Source: an uncultured Bacteroidales bacterium
GTDB lineage: Bacteria > Bacteroidota > Bacteroidia > Bacteroidales > UBA932
Length of the DNA: 42,920 bases
Direction: 5' to 3'
Assembly: GCA_944326385.1 (NCBI GenBank)
Contig: CALVDT010000056.1
Coordinates: forward strand, 1 to 42,920
Shown here piece by piece: positions 8,368 through 16,719 of this stretch; the stretch's first letter is position 1, and each line of letters opens with the position of its first letter. The translations under genes and the position numbers were made by a program. A model generated the notes under the pieces. It was not told where the DNA came from. It was given only the letters and a program-made list of their open reading frames with translations, and did no database searches.

Positions 8368-9639
8368 ATGAAACTGAGTCTTAATCTACTGATTCCTGCA
8401 GCACTCGCCATCACAGCTTGTGGCAGTACCGCCTCGCTGTCATCAGGACAAAGATTTAATGATGGCATCTACTACGCACATAATGCCACTGAAGACATGA
8501 CGTCTGCCACAGTCTCCGATGCAGGTGAAACCGGCGACCTGGTCGACAGGACCCGGAGCTCGGAAATCTATCTTTTCTCCGACGAGAAAACAGATACCGT
8601 AGTGATTCCGGAAGAGAAATCGGCAGTCATAAACTTCAACAATTCCAGCATAAGCTCAATCACCATCACCGATGATCCTTTCGAGGAGACATGGTATGCA
8701 AACTATGCAATCGTGCCTGTGACCGCATGGGCAGTCGGGCTGAGCACATTGTGGTGGGATCCTTGGTACTGGAACCCATGGTACTATGGAGCATCATGGT
8801 ACCGCAACCCTTGGTACTACGGCAGCTGGTGGGATCCTTGGTACTGGAATCCATGGTATTGGGGCTCTTGGTACCACAGGCCATACTGGAGCTGCCACTG
8901 GCATCATCATCACTGGTATGATCATCACCACGGCTGGCACGGCCCGTCATACAGCCCCGGAGCCGGCAGGGATTTCTATTACGGTTCACGCAACTCCACC
9001 GGGTCGTACGGCTCACGCACTTCCGCAGTCCCGAGAGGGTCAAGGGTATCCTCCGTTTCACGGACCGTATCCTCAGCTTCACGCAGCTCTACTTCAGGAT
9101 TAAGGTCCGTAAGCAGAACAGCATCAACAAGCAGAAGTGCAATAACCCGGAGCGTATCATCGTCCGTATCAAGGACTGCAGGAACCGTCTCACGGAATTC
9201 CGGGACCGTTTCAAGGAATTCAGGAGCCGTTTCAAGGGCATCGGGTTCAGTATCGAGATCCTCCGGCACAGTATCGAGGTCGGCCGGGAGCACGGCCAGA
9301 TCGGCAGGCACGGTTACGCGCAGTACCGGAAGGACGGCTTCCGTATCCAGCTACAGACGGCCATCCTCATCGGACTCAGGATATAACAGATCAGCCGGCA
9401 CCACCCGGTCATCAGGATACAGCACAGGCTCGGCCGGGTCGCAGAACAGGAGCTACTACAACAACTCCGGCCGCAGCAGTTCGTACAACAGGTCATCATC
9501 CTACAACAACAGCCGCAGCAGCTCCTACAACAGATCGTCGACCCCGAGCTTCAACCGGTCATCAGGATATTCCGGAGGGTCAAGAAGCAGCGGTTCGGTC
9601 TCACGTGGAGGCGGCTCCGTATCAAGGAGCAGACGATAG
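8368..9639 (+). CDS. Lipoprotein with a Trp/Tyr/His-rich core and a Ser/Arg-repeat tail
   Basis: A 423-residue predicted lipoprotein of unknown function. The signal peptide ends in a lipobox, AITAC, with lipidation expected at Cys18. Residues 20-125 have ordinary composition and could fold. Residues 129-174 are dominated by Trp, Tyr, Pro and Gly, with WWDPWYWNPWY occurring twice (from residues 129 and 154). Residues 176-191 form a His cluster (CHWHHHHWYDHHHGWH) that could bind metal. From about 205 to the end the chain is almost only Ser, Arg, Gly, Thr, Ala, Tyr and Asn, strongly basic and probably disordered, and includes seven tandem 7-residue units. ATG 8368 follows an AAAGGAG sequence by 8 bases. 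No frameshift is seen despite the repeats. It precedes the FadL-type gene by 42 bases and may share its transcript. Confidence 0.8.
   Translation: MKLSLNLLIPAALAITACGSTASLSSGQRFNDGIYYAHNATEDMTSATVSDAGETGDLVDRTRSSEIYLFSDEKTDTVVIPEEKSAVINFNNSSISSITITDDPFEETWYANYAIVPVTAWAVGLSTLWWDPWYWNPWYYGASWYRNPWYYGSWWDPWYWNPWYWGSWYHRPYWSCHWHHHHWYDHHHGWHGPSYSPGAGRDFYYGSRNSTGSYGSRTSAVPRGSRVSSVSRTVSSASRSSTSGLRSVSRTASTSRSAITRSVSSSVSRTAGTVSRNSGTVSRNSGAVSRASGSVSRSSGTVSRSAGSTARSAGTVTRSTGRTASVSSYRRPSSSDSGYNRSAGTTRSSGYSTGSAGSQNRSYYNNSGRSSSYNRSSSYNNSRSSSYNRSSTPSFNRSSGYSGGSRSSGSVSRGGGSVSRSRR
8752..8874 (+). repeat. Trp/Tyr/Pro repeat region
   Basis: Two copies of a segment starting TGGTGGGATCCTTGGTACTG, at 8752 and 8827 (75 bases apart), encode WWDPWYWNPWY. 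They differ at a few silent or conservative positions, and a degenerate middle copy (WYRNPWYYG) lies between them. Confidence 0.8.
9178..9324 (+). repeat. Seven tandem 21-bp units encoding SGTVSRN-like heptapeptides
   Basis: Residues 271-319 of the lipoprotein read AGTVSRN, SGTVSRN, SGAVSRA, SGSVSRS, SGTVSRS, AGSTARS, AGTVTRS. Synonymous differences between units show that the peptide pattern, not just the DNA, is kept. Confidence 0.85.
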
Positions 9640-9681
9640 GCTTCCGGACGGACGACAAAAGACAATTTAATCACAACAGAT

Positions 9682-11358
9682 ATGAAAAAGACAGCATTGA
9701 TACTTTTACTGACAGCCGCAGCGTTCAGTATGAAGGCCCAGACCATCGACGACGCCTTGAGATTCAGTGAAAGCAACTATGAGGGGACGGCCAGGACTCT
9801 GGCCATGGGTAATGCATTTACTGCGCTTGGAGGAGATTTAGGCGCTGTCACCATCAATCCGGCCGGTTCAGCCGTAGCGAGATACTCACAGCTGACCATC
9901 ACTCCGGCACTGAATATCGCAGTCAACACGGCAGGAGGAACCATCCTTCCCGGAGAGAATTCACCGTACAGTTTCGCCAACAGACTCACGAACTCCACCA
10001 CGAGATTCAACATACCGAACTTCGGGGTGGCATTGAATTTCGACACGCACAGGACGAAGGGCATCAAGAACATAAACGTAGGATTCATCGTCAACACCAC
10101 GAACAGATTCCAGGAAAACCTCATGACCTCAGGAGAAAACAACGCCACCTCCTTCATGGGAGCTGAAGCCTACTATGCCTACGGCTACGATTTCAACGAG
10201 TTGCTCCAGTCCGATGCATACGACTATTACAATGCTCCGTGGAGGACGATACTTGCAGCCCAGTCAGGGATGATAAGCAATCTGACCGATGCTCCCGAAG
10301 AATTCGTAGGTGCGTCCGAAGTCATAGATGATTCGGGAATACATATCGGAGGCCCGCTCCACCAGAGCTACCAGAGACAGACGACAGGATTCAAATATGA
10401 CTATGTGTTCAATCTCGGATTCAACATTTCCGATTACGTATACATAGGTGCAAACCTCGGTATCACGTCATTCAATTATGACTCGGCAACCCGGTTCACC
10501 GAAGCCGCCGTCGACCCCTCCATGTTCCCGAACGACTTCACCATCACCTCCGATGACCCTGATGTCGGGGATGAGGCAGTCACGACTTATTTCAATGACA
10601 TGCTCTACGACTACCGGTACACAGCCAACGGAGCCGGTGTATACGGGAAATTCGGGATAATAGTCACTCCTCTTGCCGGACTGAGGCTCGGTGCGGCAGT
10701 ACAGACGCCTGTCAGCACGACAATCAACGAGACATGGAGCGAAAGCGCCTCGACCACATTCACGGACTCTGAATTCAACATGAGCGCGGAAACACCTGTG
10801 GGAGAATATTCCTACAGGCTCATCTCCCCTCTCAGGGCAAACTTCGGAGTCGCCTACACTTTCGGCAAATACGGACTTGTCAGCGTCGACTATGAAATGT
10901 GCGATTACAGCACAATGAAATTCAAGGAGACCGGAATGCAGTCAGGAGAATTCGATGCCCAGAACAGCGATATCAAGGATTTCATGGGAACGTCCCACAT
11001 GCTGAGAGCCGGCATCGAAATCAAGCCGGTGGAATCTTTCGCCATAAGGGCCGGATACGGACTGACCACCTCACCGAAGAAAGACATGGACGAATACGGG
11101 AATATAGTATATGTCAGCAAACTGGCCGACAAGACCATGACGAACAAATGGTCATTCGGTCTGGGCTACAGTTCAAAAGGTTCGTTCTATGCCGACGCCG
11201 CATGCAGTTTCACAAGATACGGGAACGAATACATCATCCCGTATGACGACTATATATTCAACGATGACGGCACCGTCCCTGTCGAGGCATGGACCCCTGA
11301 AATCCAGAATATCAGATCACTCTGGAACGTCATGCTGACACTTGGGTTCCGATTTTAG
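9682..11358 (+). CDS. FadL/OmpP1-family outer-membrane transport protein
   Basis: A 558-residue outer-membrane barrel of the OmpP1/FadL/TodX type, a family that lets hydrophobic compounds cross the outer membrane; Bacteroidota members are often labelled hemin receptors without proof. The signal peptide is MKKTALILLLTAAAFSMKAQ. The mature N-terminus carries the family signature ARTLAMGNAFTALGGDLGA followed by TINPAGSAV, corresponding to the NPA motif of FadL. The remainder alternates aromatic and polar residues and ends in WNVMLTLGFRF, a typical last barrel strand. Its last 42 bases overlap the convergent WbqC-like gene. The substrate is unknown. Confidence 0.88.
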   Translation: MKKTALILLLTAAAFSMKAQTIDDALRFSESNYEGTARTLAMGNAFTALGGDLGAVTINPAGSAVARYSQLTITPALNIAVNTAGGTILPGENSPYSFANRLTNSTTRFNIPNFGVALNFDTHRTKGIKNINVGFIVNTTNRFQENLMTSGENNATSFMGAEAYYAYGYDFNELLQSDAYDYYNAPWRTILAAQSGMISNLTDAPEEFVGASEVIDDSGIHIGGPLHQSYQRQTTGFKYDYVFNLGFNISDYVYIGANLGITSFNYDSATRFTEAAVDPSMFPNDFTITSDDPDVGDEAVTTYFNDMLYDYRYTANGAGVYGKFGIIVTPLAGLRLGAAVQTPVSTTINETWSESASTTFTDSEFNMSAETPVGEYSYRLISPLRANFGVAYTFGKYGLVSVDYEMCDYSTMKFKETGMQSGEFDAQNSDIKDFMGTSHMLRAGIEIKPVESFAIRAGYGLTTSPKKDMDEYGNIVYVSKLADKTMTNKWSFGLGYSSKGSFYADAACSFTRYGNEYIIPYDDYIFNDDGTVPVEAWTPEIQNIRSLWNVMLTLGFRF

Positions 11359-12009
11359 ATAAATCAAGGAATCAGGACCTTCATTGAACAGCAGGTCCAT
11401 GATCGAAAGATCAGGAATGAAGCCGTACTTCCCGGAAAAGACCTGGAAGTACGGCTTTTCGAGATCCAGATCCGCGAGCACCGTGTTCTTTTTCTTCGGA
11501 TGGATAACCTCTCTCATATCGACTCCATACAGATCTGAACCGTAAGGGACAAAAGACCCGGTCATCTTCATATCCGCAGACAGGCCTGTCTTGCTGATGA
11601 AGAACCCGGTAATCAGCCAGTTCAGACGGAACAAGGTATCCGGATGACTGTCAAGAATCGCGAAAAGCTCGTCGGCATAATAATCAAAATAGGCGGAAGT
11701 CCTGTATGCCGAGACAATGGCCCTTTCATGTCTGGTCACCCAATCCACTGAATAATCCACCTTGACTTCCGTTATCGGAATACTGTTGTGTGAGCCGTTT
11801 ACATGGACTATCGGGAACGAGAGCTGCTGCCTGCCGGCTCCGGAATATATGCAGCAACGGTTCCTGTAAGACTGTTTCTGATAGTTTTCACATGCCTCCA
11901 CATACACCAGAGACGGAATTACCCTGTCAGGAGACAGGGTAAATTCCTTTGCCATCGCAGCAAAATAACTGACCGGCGGGAAATATGCCGTATTCAGCAG
12001 CACAGGCAC
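11317..12009 (-). CDS. WbqC-like family protein
   Basis: A 230-residue protein of the WbqC-like family, which in some bacteria lies in O-antigen clusters but has no firmly established activity. Recognisable parts are LLNTAYFPPVSYFAAMAK near the start and the YRNRCCIYSGAGRQQLSFPI block that follows, then the conserved WVTRHERAIVSAYRTSAYF. The GTG at 12009 is chosen as start because it overlaps the lpxA stop by one base (TAGTG), a common coupled arrangement, and the frame upstream is only antisense-like, Arg-rich translation of lpxA. Its 3' end runs 42 bases into the convergent FadL-type gene. Position directly after lpxA suggests a link to lipopolysaccharide or envelope synthesis, which is inference. 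Confidence 0.85.
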   Translation of the reverse strand: MPVLLNTAYFPPVSYFAAMAKEFTLSPDRVIPSLVYVEACENYQKQSYRNRCCIYSGAGRQQLSFPIVHVNGSHNSIPITEVKVDYSVDWVTRHERAIVSAYRTSAYFDYYADELFAILDSHPDTLFRLNWLITGFFISKTGLSADMKMTGSFVPYGSDLYGVDMREVIHPKKKNTVLADLDLEKPYFQVFSGKYGFIPDLSIMDLLFNEGPDSLIYLKSEPKCQHDVPE

Positions 12010-12821
12010 TATTCTACCTCTCCCTTTGAATTTGAAGTCATCCCGCGCACTATGCCTCTCTTGGAATTCTTGATGAAATTCAGGATGGCATCCCTTTCCG
12101 GAGTCTGAGGGAATCCTGCCTCGATTTTGGCACAGGCATCGCTGAAGTTCATTCCGGCGTTGTATATCATATCGTACATGTCCTTGATGGAGCGGATCTG
12201 ATCTGAAGTGAAACCCCTTCTTCTGAGTCCGACAATGTTGATTCCTGCGTATGAAAGAGGATCCCTGCCGCAAAGGGTGAAAGGAGGTACATCCTTGTTG
12301 ATCTTCGAGCCGCCTCCGACCATGGCATGCTGGCCGACCTTGGAGAACTGGTGGGCAAGAGTCCCGCCTCCGAGGATAGCCCAGTCTTCAACTATGGTCT
12401 CTCCGGCTATTCCGGTGTAGCTCACAAGTATACAGTGCGAGCCGATGCAGCAGTCATGGGCCACATGCGTATATGCCATGAGAAGGGTATTGTCCCCTAC
12501 CTTTGTCACACCTTTGCCGCTTGCCTTGGTACCCCTGTGTATGGTGGCACATTCCCTGACGGTCACATTGTCACCGAGTTCCACGTATGTGACCTCACCT
12601 CCGAATTTGAGGTCCTGCGGGATAGCACCCACTACAGCGCCCGGAAACACGCAGCAGTTCCTGCCCATCTTCACATAATTGAATATGGTAGCGTGCGGCA
12701 TGATCCTGCAGCCATCACCGATTTCCACAAACTCGTCCACGTATGCGTATGGACCGATCTCTACGTTTTCCCCGATCTTGGCATTAGGATGCACTGTCGC
12801 TAACGGATGGATTTTGCTCAT
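12009..12821 (-). CDS. lpxA: UDP-N-acetylglucosamine acyltransferase LpxA
   Basis: LpxA performs the first step of lipid A synthesis, moving a 3-hydroxyacyl chain from ACP to the 3-OH of UDP-GlcNAc in the cytoplasm. The 270-residue protein is a left-handed beta-helix made of hexapeptide repeats (IGENVEIGPYAYV and similar) over about residues 1-190, followed by an alpha-helical tail. The catalytic base is His122 in THVAHDC, equivalent to His125 of E. coli. GGGSKINKDVPPF and LRRRGF are further family markers. It begins 39 bases after lpxC and shares one base with the next gene. Length and motifs are normal. Confidence 0.97.
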   Translation of the reverse strand: MSKIHPLATVHPNAKIGENVEIGPYAYVDEFVEIGDGCRIMPHATIFNYVKMGRNCCVFPGAVVGAIPQDLKFGGEVTYVELGDNVTVRECATIHRGTKASGKGVTKVGDNTLLMAYTHVAHDCCIGSHCILVSYTGIAGETIVEDWAILGGGTLAHQFSKVGQHAMVGGGSKINKDVPPFTLCGRDPLSYAGINIVGLRRRGFTSDQIRSIKDMYDMIYNAGMNFSDACAKIEAGFPQTPERDAILNFIKNSKRGIVRGMTSNSKGEVE

Positions 12822-12860
12822 AATCTCTACAGTTTTACGTCTGTCTGACGGAATTCTTCG

Positions 12861-13784
12861 TTATTTATCCTGAAGCAGCTTTCTGATTTCCCTGGCTGCG
12901 TTTGTATTTATCGTGTGACCGGACCTTACCGCCTTGACCTTTGCCTTGAGGAAGCCTCCCACAAGCCTGAAATCCCCGATCAGATCCAGAAGCTTGTGTC
13001 TCGCACATTCGTTCGGATATCTCAGTTCAAGATTGTTCAGATAACCGTTTTCACATCTCTCAAGCATAGGAACATTGAACAGTCTGGACATGTGCTCGAG
13101 CTGCTCAGTGGTCACAGGATGCTCGACTATGACTATAGCATTGTCGACATCCCCGCCTTTTATCAGATTGTTCTTGAAAAGATATTCTATCTCATGGAAG
13201 AATACGAATGTCCTGCAGGTTCCGACCTCCTCCGCATATTCCATGGATGGATCCCAATGCGCATGCTGCAGACCGAGGACTTTTGAATTGAAATCTATCT
13301 CCACATCGAAAGAAGGCTCATCGGAAGGGGTTATCACTATGACGGACCCTGTCTTTTCGCTCGATACGGTAATCTCATGCGGTATCTCGATGTATCTGCG
13401 CGGAGCGTCCTGGCTTACGATACCCGATTTCCAGATTGCATCGATATATGGTCTGGCACTGCCGTCGAGAATAGGGACTTCTACATTGTCAATATCGATC
13501 AGGGCATTGTCGATACCCATTCCGGTCAATGCCGAAAGCAAGTGTTCCACCGTGACTACCGACACTCCGTCTTTCGTCAGGGTCGTGCTCCTGTCTGTGC
13601 TGGACACATACTCCGCAAGTGCATCAATATACAGATTCATGTCCACGTCTACCCTGCGGAATCTGATGCCTGTATCCACCGGAGCTGGATTTATAGTCAG
13701 CCTTGATACTTTCCCCGTGTGCAGGCCCTTGCCTTCAAAAGAATAGCTTTTCCTTACTGTCTGCTGCAACTGTTTCATCATCAA
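12861..13784 (-). CDS. lpxC: UDP-3-O-acyl-GlcNAc deacetylase LpxC, without the FabZ domain
   Basis: LpxC is the zinc-dependent deacetylase at the committed step of lipid A synthesis. The 307-residue protein carries the zinc ligands His81 (VEHLLSAL), His263 and Asp267 (ARHKLLDLIGD), the catalytic Glu80 and the conserved His290 (SGHTIN). It ends shortly after this point at QDK. In Bacteroides, Prevotella and many other Bacteroidota, LpxC continues into a FabZ hydroxyacyl-ACP dehydratase domain of about 150 residues; here a stop follows and the 39 bases before lpxA cannot encode it. Three Met codons begin the frame, so the exact start among 13784, 13781 and 13778 is open. It lies 55 bases after lpxD. 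Confidence 0.95.
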   Translation of the reverse strand: MMMKQLQQTVRKSYSFEGKGLHTGKVSRLTINPAPVDTGIRFRRVDVDMNLYIDALAEYVSSTDRSTTLTKDGVSVVTVEHLLSALTGMGIDNALIDIDNVEVPILDGSARPYIDAIWKSGIVSQDAPRRYIEIPHEITVSSEKTGSVIVITPSDEPSFDVEIDFNSKVLGLQHAHWDPSMEYAEEVGTCRTFVFFHEIEYLFKNNLIKGGDVDNAIVIVEHPVTTEQLEHMSRLFNVPMLERCENGYLNNLELRYPNECARHKLLDLIGDFRLVGGFLKAKVKAVRSGHTINTNAAREIRKLLQDK

Positions 13785-13839
13785 CTAAAAAATTCGGACG
13801 GCAAAGATATACAAAATTTCTTTAAGTCCATATCGTAAG

Positions 13840-14829
13840 CTATTCTTTTCCGTTCCTCCTGAAAACGGCATATGCCCTGAGGAACTGCTTGTGCGGAAGA
13901 GCCGGACTGCCGAACAGCACCTGCCCCTCTGTCTTGACGCTGCTGATGACACCCGTCTGGGCAGCGAGAGTAGTATTGTCCGCTATGGTGAGATGCCCGG
14001 CGATACCTACCTGACCGCCTATGATGCAATGGTTTCCGATCTTCGTGGAGCCTGCCACTCCGGTCTGGGCCGCCATCACGGTGTTCTCCCCTATCTCCAC
14101 ATTATGGGCTATCTGGCAGAGATTGTCTATCTTGGCTCCCTTATGTATGATGGTGGACCCCATCTGCGACTTGTCTACAGTGGTATTGGCACCGATCTCT
14201 ACATCATCCTCTATTATCACATTGCCAGTATGCTCGATCTTCTTGTAAGTGCCGTCCGGAAGAGGGGCAAAGCCGAAACCGTCGGCACCTATGACTGCAT
14301 TCGAATGGATTATGACATTGTCCCCTATCACCATCCCGGGATAGATCTTCACGCCCGGATATATGATGCATTTGCTGCCTATCCTGACATCATCCCCTAT
14401 GTAGACCTGCTCGCATATCCTGGTATAGTCCCCTATCTGCGCGCGGCGTCCAAGATAAGAACCGCTGCCGACATACACTTTCCTGCCGATCTTCGTGGAA
14501 AGATATCTTTTGACATGCCTGCCCCTGTACCTTTTGTACGAACGTTTCCTGGCAGTGACATAATCCAGCAGGGCCGCTACGGAAGCATAAGCGTTAGGAA
14601 CCCTGATCATTGTGGCCTTCACCGGTTTCTGAGGCTTGAAATCATCATTGACTATGATCACGCTCGCCTCACAGTCATACACATAATGTTCATATTTAGG
14701 ATTCGCGAAGAAGCAGATAGCACCGGGCTTGCCGCTTTCGATTCTTGCGAATGTGGAAATCTTCACTTCCGGATCCCCCTCCACAGTTCCATTGAGTATT
14801 CCTGCTATCTCTTTTGCCTTGAATTCCAT
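13840..14829 (-). CDS. lpxD: UDP-3-O-acylglucosamine N-acyltransferase LpxD
   Basis: LpxD adds the second, N-linked 3-hydroxyacyl chain in lipid A synthesis. The 329-residue protein has the N-terminal uridine-binding domain (about residues 1-100, including FFANPKY), then hexapeptide repeats forming a beta-helix, with [11 protein letters not shown] and the catalytic His242 in QIAHNVEIG. The C-terminal helix ends in FRRNGKE. It is the first gene of the lpxD-lpxC-lpxA-WbqC group, so the pathway order is partly preserved. It diverges from rimP; I see no convincing minus-strand promoter box in the 110-base gap. Confidence 0.97.
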   Translation of the reverse strand: MEFKAKEIAGILNGTVEGDPEVKISTFARIESGKPGAICFFANPKYEHYVYDCEASVIIVNDDFKPQKPVKATMIRVPNAYASVAALLDYVTARKRSYKRYRGRHVKRYLSTKIGRKVYVGSGSYLGRRAQIGDYTRICEQVYIGDDVRIGSKCIIYPGVKIYPGMVIGDNVIIHSNAVIGADGFGFAPLPDGTYKKIEHTGNVIIEDDVEIGANTTVDKSQMGSTIIHKGAKIDNLCQIAHNVEIGENTVMAAQTGVAGSTKIGNHCIIGGQVGIAGHLTIADNTTLAAQTGVISSVKTEGQVLFGSPALPHKQFLRAYAVFRRNGKE

Positions 14830-14847
14830 AAGCAGTCTTCTTTTTAT

Positions 14848-14878
14848 TTTTATTATTCTGAAATTATTCTTAAATTTG
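14848..14878 (+). promoter_or_regulatory. Promoter of rimP-nusA-infB
   Basis: TAAATTTG at 14871-14878 matches the -7 consensus exactly. A T-rich -33 region (TTTT at 14848-14851) lies 19 bases upstream. Transcription would start near 14883, giving a 5' leader of about 55 bases before rimP. Confidence 0.6.
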
Positions 14879-14895
14879 CACCGTGAGTTTGATGA

Positions 14896-14916
14896 AAGGG
14901 GACGGGAAGTCCCCTT
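14896..14916 (+). promoter_or_regulatory. Hairpin in the rimP leader
   Basis: AAGGGGAC (14896-14903), loop GGGAA, then GTCCCCTT (14909-14916) forms a perfect 8-bp stem followed by GTTTTG. It sits between the predicted start of transcription and the rimP ATG. It could be an attenuator or a protein-binding leader structure; the short T-tract makes a strong terminator doubtful. Confidence 0.5.
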
Positions 14917-14939
14917 GTTTTGTATATACAGGTCTATTT

Positions 14940-15407
14940 ATGAAAATTTCAGAGATAATAGATGCAATGCAGGAGCCTATCGTTGCACGGAACTGCTTTA
15001 TTGTTGAAATAAATTTAAGCAAGGACAACGATGTGGAGATTGTGATTGAATCCGAGGACGGTACGGTAACCCTCGAAGACTGCGTCGGACTCAGCAGGAT
15101 TTTCGAGGAGAAATTCGACAGGGAAAAGGAAGACTACTCGATTACGGTAGGTTCCGCCGGGCTCGACCAGCCTTTCAAGGTACTGAAACAGTTCATCAAG
15201 GCGAAAGGGTCCGAAGTGCAGGTCCTGCTCCGGGACGGACGGAAGCTCAGAGGCATATTGACAGAAGCGTCCGAAGACGGAATCACCTTGCGGTATTCGG
15301 TGAAGGAGGCCGTAGACGGCAAAAAAAGGAAGGTGACGGTGGAGCACGAGGATTTCTTCGGCAATGAAACCGTAAATGCGGTATTCCCGTGGATTGACAT
15401 GGACTGA
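14940..15407 (+). CDS. rimP: Ribosome maturation factor RimP
   Basis: RimP helps assemble the 30S ribosomal subunit. The 155-residue product begins MKISEIIDAMQEPIVA at 14940; the longer frame from 14883 would translate the leader hairpin and adds nothing like the family. The N-terminal alpha/beta domain contains VEINLSKDNDVEIVIESEDG and LEDCVGLSR, then YSITVGSAGLDQPF, which corresponds to the conserved S-P-G-hydrophobic-x-R-P-L region of RimP in its divergent Bacteroidota form. A C-terminal SH3-like domain follows. Its place ahead of nusA and infB is conserved in bacteria and supports the call. Confidence 0.92.
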   Translation: MKISEIIDAMQEPIVARNCFIVEINLSKDNDVEIVIESEDGTVTLEDCVGLSRIFEEKFDREKEDYSITVGSAGLDQPFKVLKQFIKAKGSEVQVLLRDGRKLRGILTEASEDGITLRYSVKEAVDGKKRKVTVEHEDFFGNETVNAVFPWIDMD

Positions 15408-15462
15408 GCCGGACTGAAAAAAGATAACGGAAAAGATAATAAAGAAAAACAAGATACGGAAA

Positions 15463-16704
15463 ATGGAAAAGACAGAACTTAAAGACGCGTTTTCAGAGTT
15501 CAAGAATCTGAAGAACATAGACAGGCCTACCATGATGGGCGTACTCGAGGATGTTTTCAAGACCCAGCTTGCAAAGACATACGGCTCTTCGGACAACTTC
15601 GACATCATAATAAACATAGACAAGGGAGACTGCGAGATATACAGGAACCGTGAAGTGGTAGAGAATGTGGAGGACCCCGACACCCAGATAGCCCTGGCCG
15701 AAGTCAACAAGGATTCAGACGAATACGAGATAGGCGAGACCTACGCCGAGAAAGTGGAACTGAAGAGTTTCGGCCGGCGCGGTATCCTCAACATCAGACA
15801 GAATCTCCAGGGCAGGATCATGGATATAGAGAAAGCCAACCTCTATAACAAGTACATCTCCAAGATCGGGGAGATATTCACCGGGGAAGTATACCAGACC
15901 TGGTCAAAGGAAGTCCTGATCCTCGATGAAGACGGGAACGAGCTCAGGCTGCCGAAATCAGAGCAGATACCGGGTGAGCACTTCAAAAAGAACGATACGG
16001 TGAAAGCCATAATAAAGAGTGTGGAGATGAAGAACAACACCACACCGTACATCGTCCTGTCCCGCACATCGAACGAATTCCTCGAAAAGCTTTTCGAACA
16101 GGAAGTGCCGGAAATCTACGACGGGCTGATCACCATAAAGAAAGTGGTGAGGATACCTGGAGAAAGGGCAAAGGTAGCGGTGGAATCCTACGATGAAAGG
16201 ATCGACCCTATCGGAGCCTGCATAGGAGTGAAAGGCGCGAGAATCATAGGGATAGTCAGGGAGCTGAGGAACGAGAACATAGATGTGCTCCAGTGGACAA
16301 GCAACACGCAGCTTCTCATACAGAGAGCCTTGAATCCGGCCAAGATTTCATCCATCGTCCCTGGCGAAGACGGCAAGATCAAGGTATACATGCTGCCGGA
16401 CGAGGTGAAGAAAGGTATCGGAAAGGGCGGCTGCAACATCAAGCTTGCAAGCATGCTCGTCGGCCAGGAGATAGAAGTCTGGAGAGAATTGCCCAAGCAG
16501 GACGAAGAAGAGGAAGACGTACTCCTCAGCGAATTCGAGAACGAGATCGATCCATGGATCATCGAAAGGCTCCAGGCTATCGGATGCGACACCGCCAAGA
16601 GCGTACTGGCACTTTCACCGGCAGACATCGCCAAAAGGGCAGACCTCGAGGACGAGACCGTAGCGGAAGTCATCGATATCCTCCGCTCGGAATTTGAAGA
16701 ATAA
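15463..16704 (+). CDS. nusA: Transcription termination/antitermination factor NusA
   Basis: NusA binds RNA polymerase and nascent RNA and controls pausing, termination and antitermination. The 413-residue protein has the N-terminal polymerase-binding domain (residues 1-130), an S1 domain (about 135-200, GEIFTGEVYQTW), KH1 with PIGACIGVKGARIIGIVRE and KH2 with GIGKGGCNIKLASML, then a short acidic linker and a helix-hairpin-helix-like end (IIERLQAIGCDTAKSVLAL). It starts 55 bases after rimP and ends 15 bases before infB, consistent with one transcript. Confidence 0.97.
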   Translation: MEKTELKDAFSEFKNLKNIDRPTMMGVLEDVFKTQLAKTYGSSDNFDIIINIDKGDCEIYRNREVVENVEDPDTQIALAEVNKDSDEYEIGETYAEKVELKSFGRRGILNIRQNLQGRIMDIEKANLYNKYISKIGEIFTGEVYQTWSKEVLILDEDGNELRLPKSEQIPGEHFKKNDTVKAIIKSVEMKNNTTPYIVLSRTSNEFLEKLFEQEVPEIYDGLITIKKVVRIPGERAKVAVESYDERIDPIGACIGVKGARIIGIVRELRNENIDVLQWTSNTQLLIQRALNPAKISSIVPGEDGKIKVYMLPDEVKKGIGKGGCNIKLASMLVGQEIEVWRELPKQDEEEEDVLLSEFENEIDPWIIERLQAIGCDTAKSVLALSPADIAKRADLEDETVAEVIDILRSEFEE

Positions 16705-16719
16705 ATTTAAACTCATGAT

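Noticed and set aside
8979-9311. A 110-residue antisense frame with a regular Asp/Glu/Leu/Pro pattern.
   Set aside because: Its periodicity is the shadow of the Ser/Arg 21-bp repeats of the real lipoprotein on the plus strand.
13891-14886. A 331-residue plus-strand frame opposite lpxD.
   Set aside because: It is the complement of the hexapeptide repeats of lpxD, whose active site and family features are clear.
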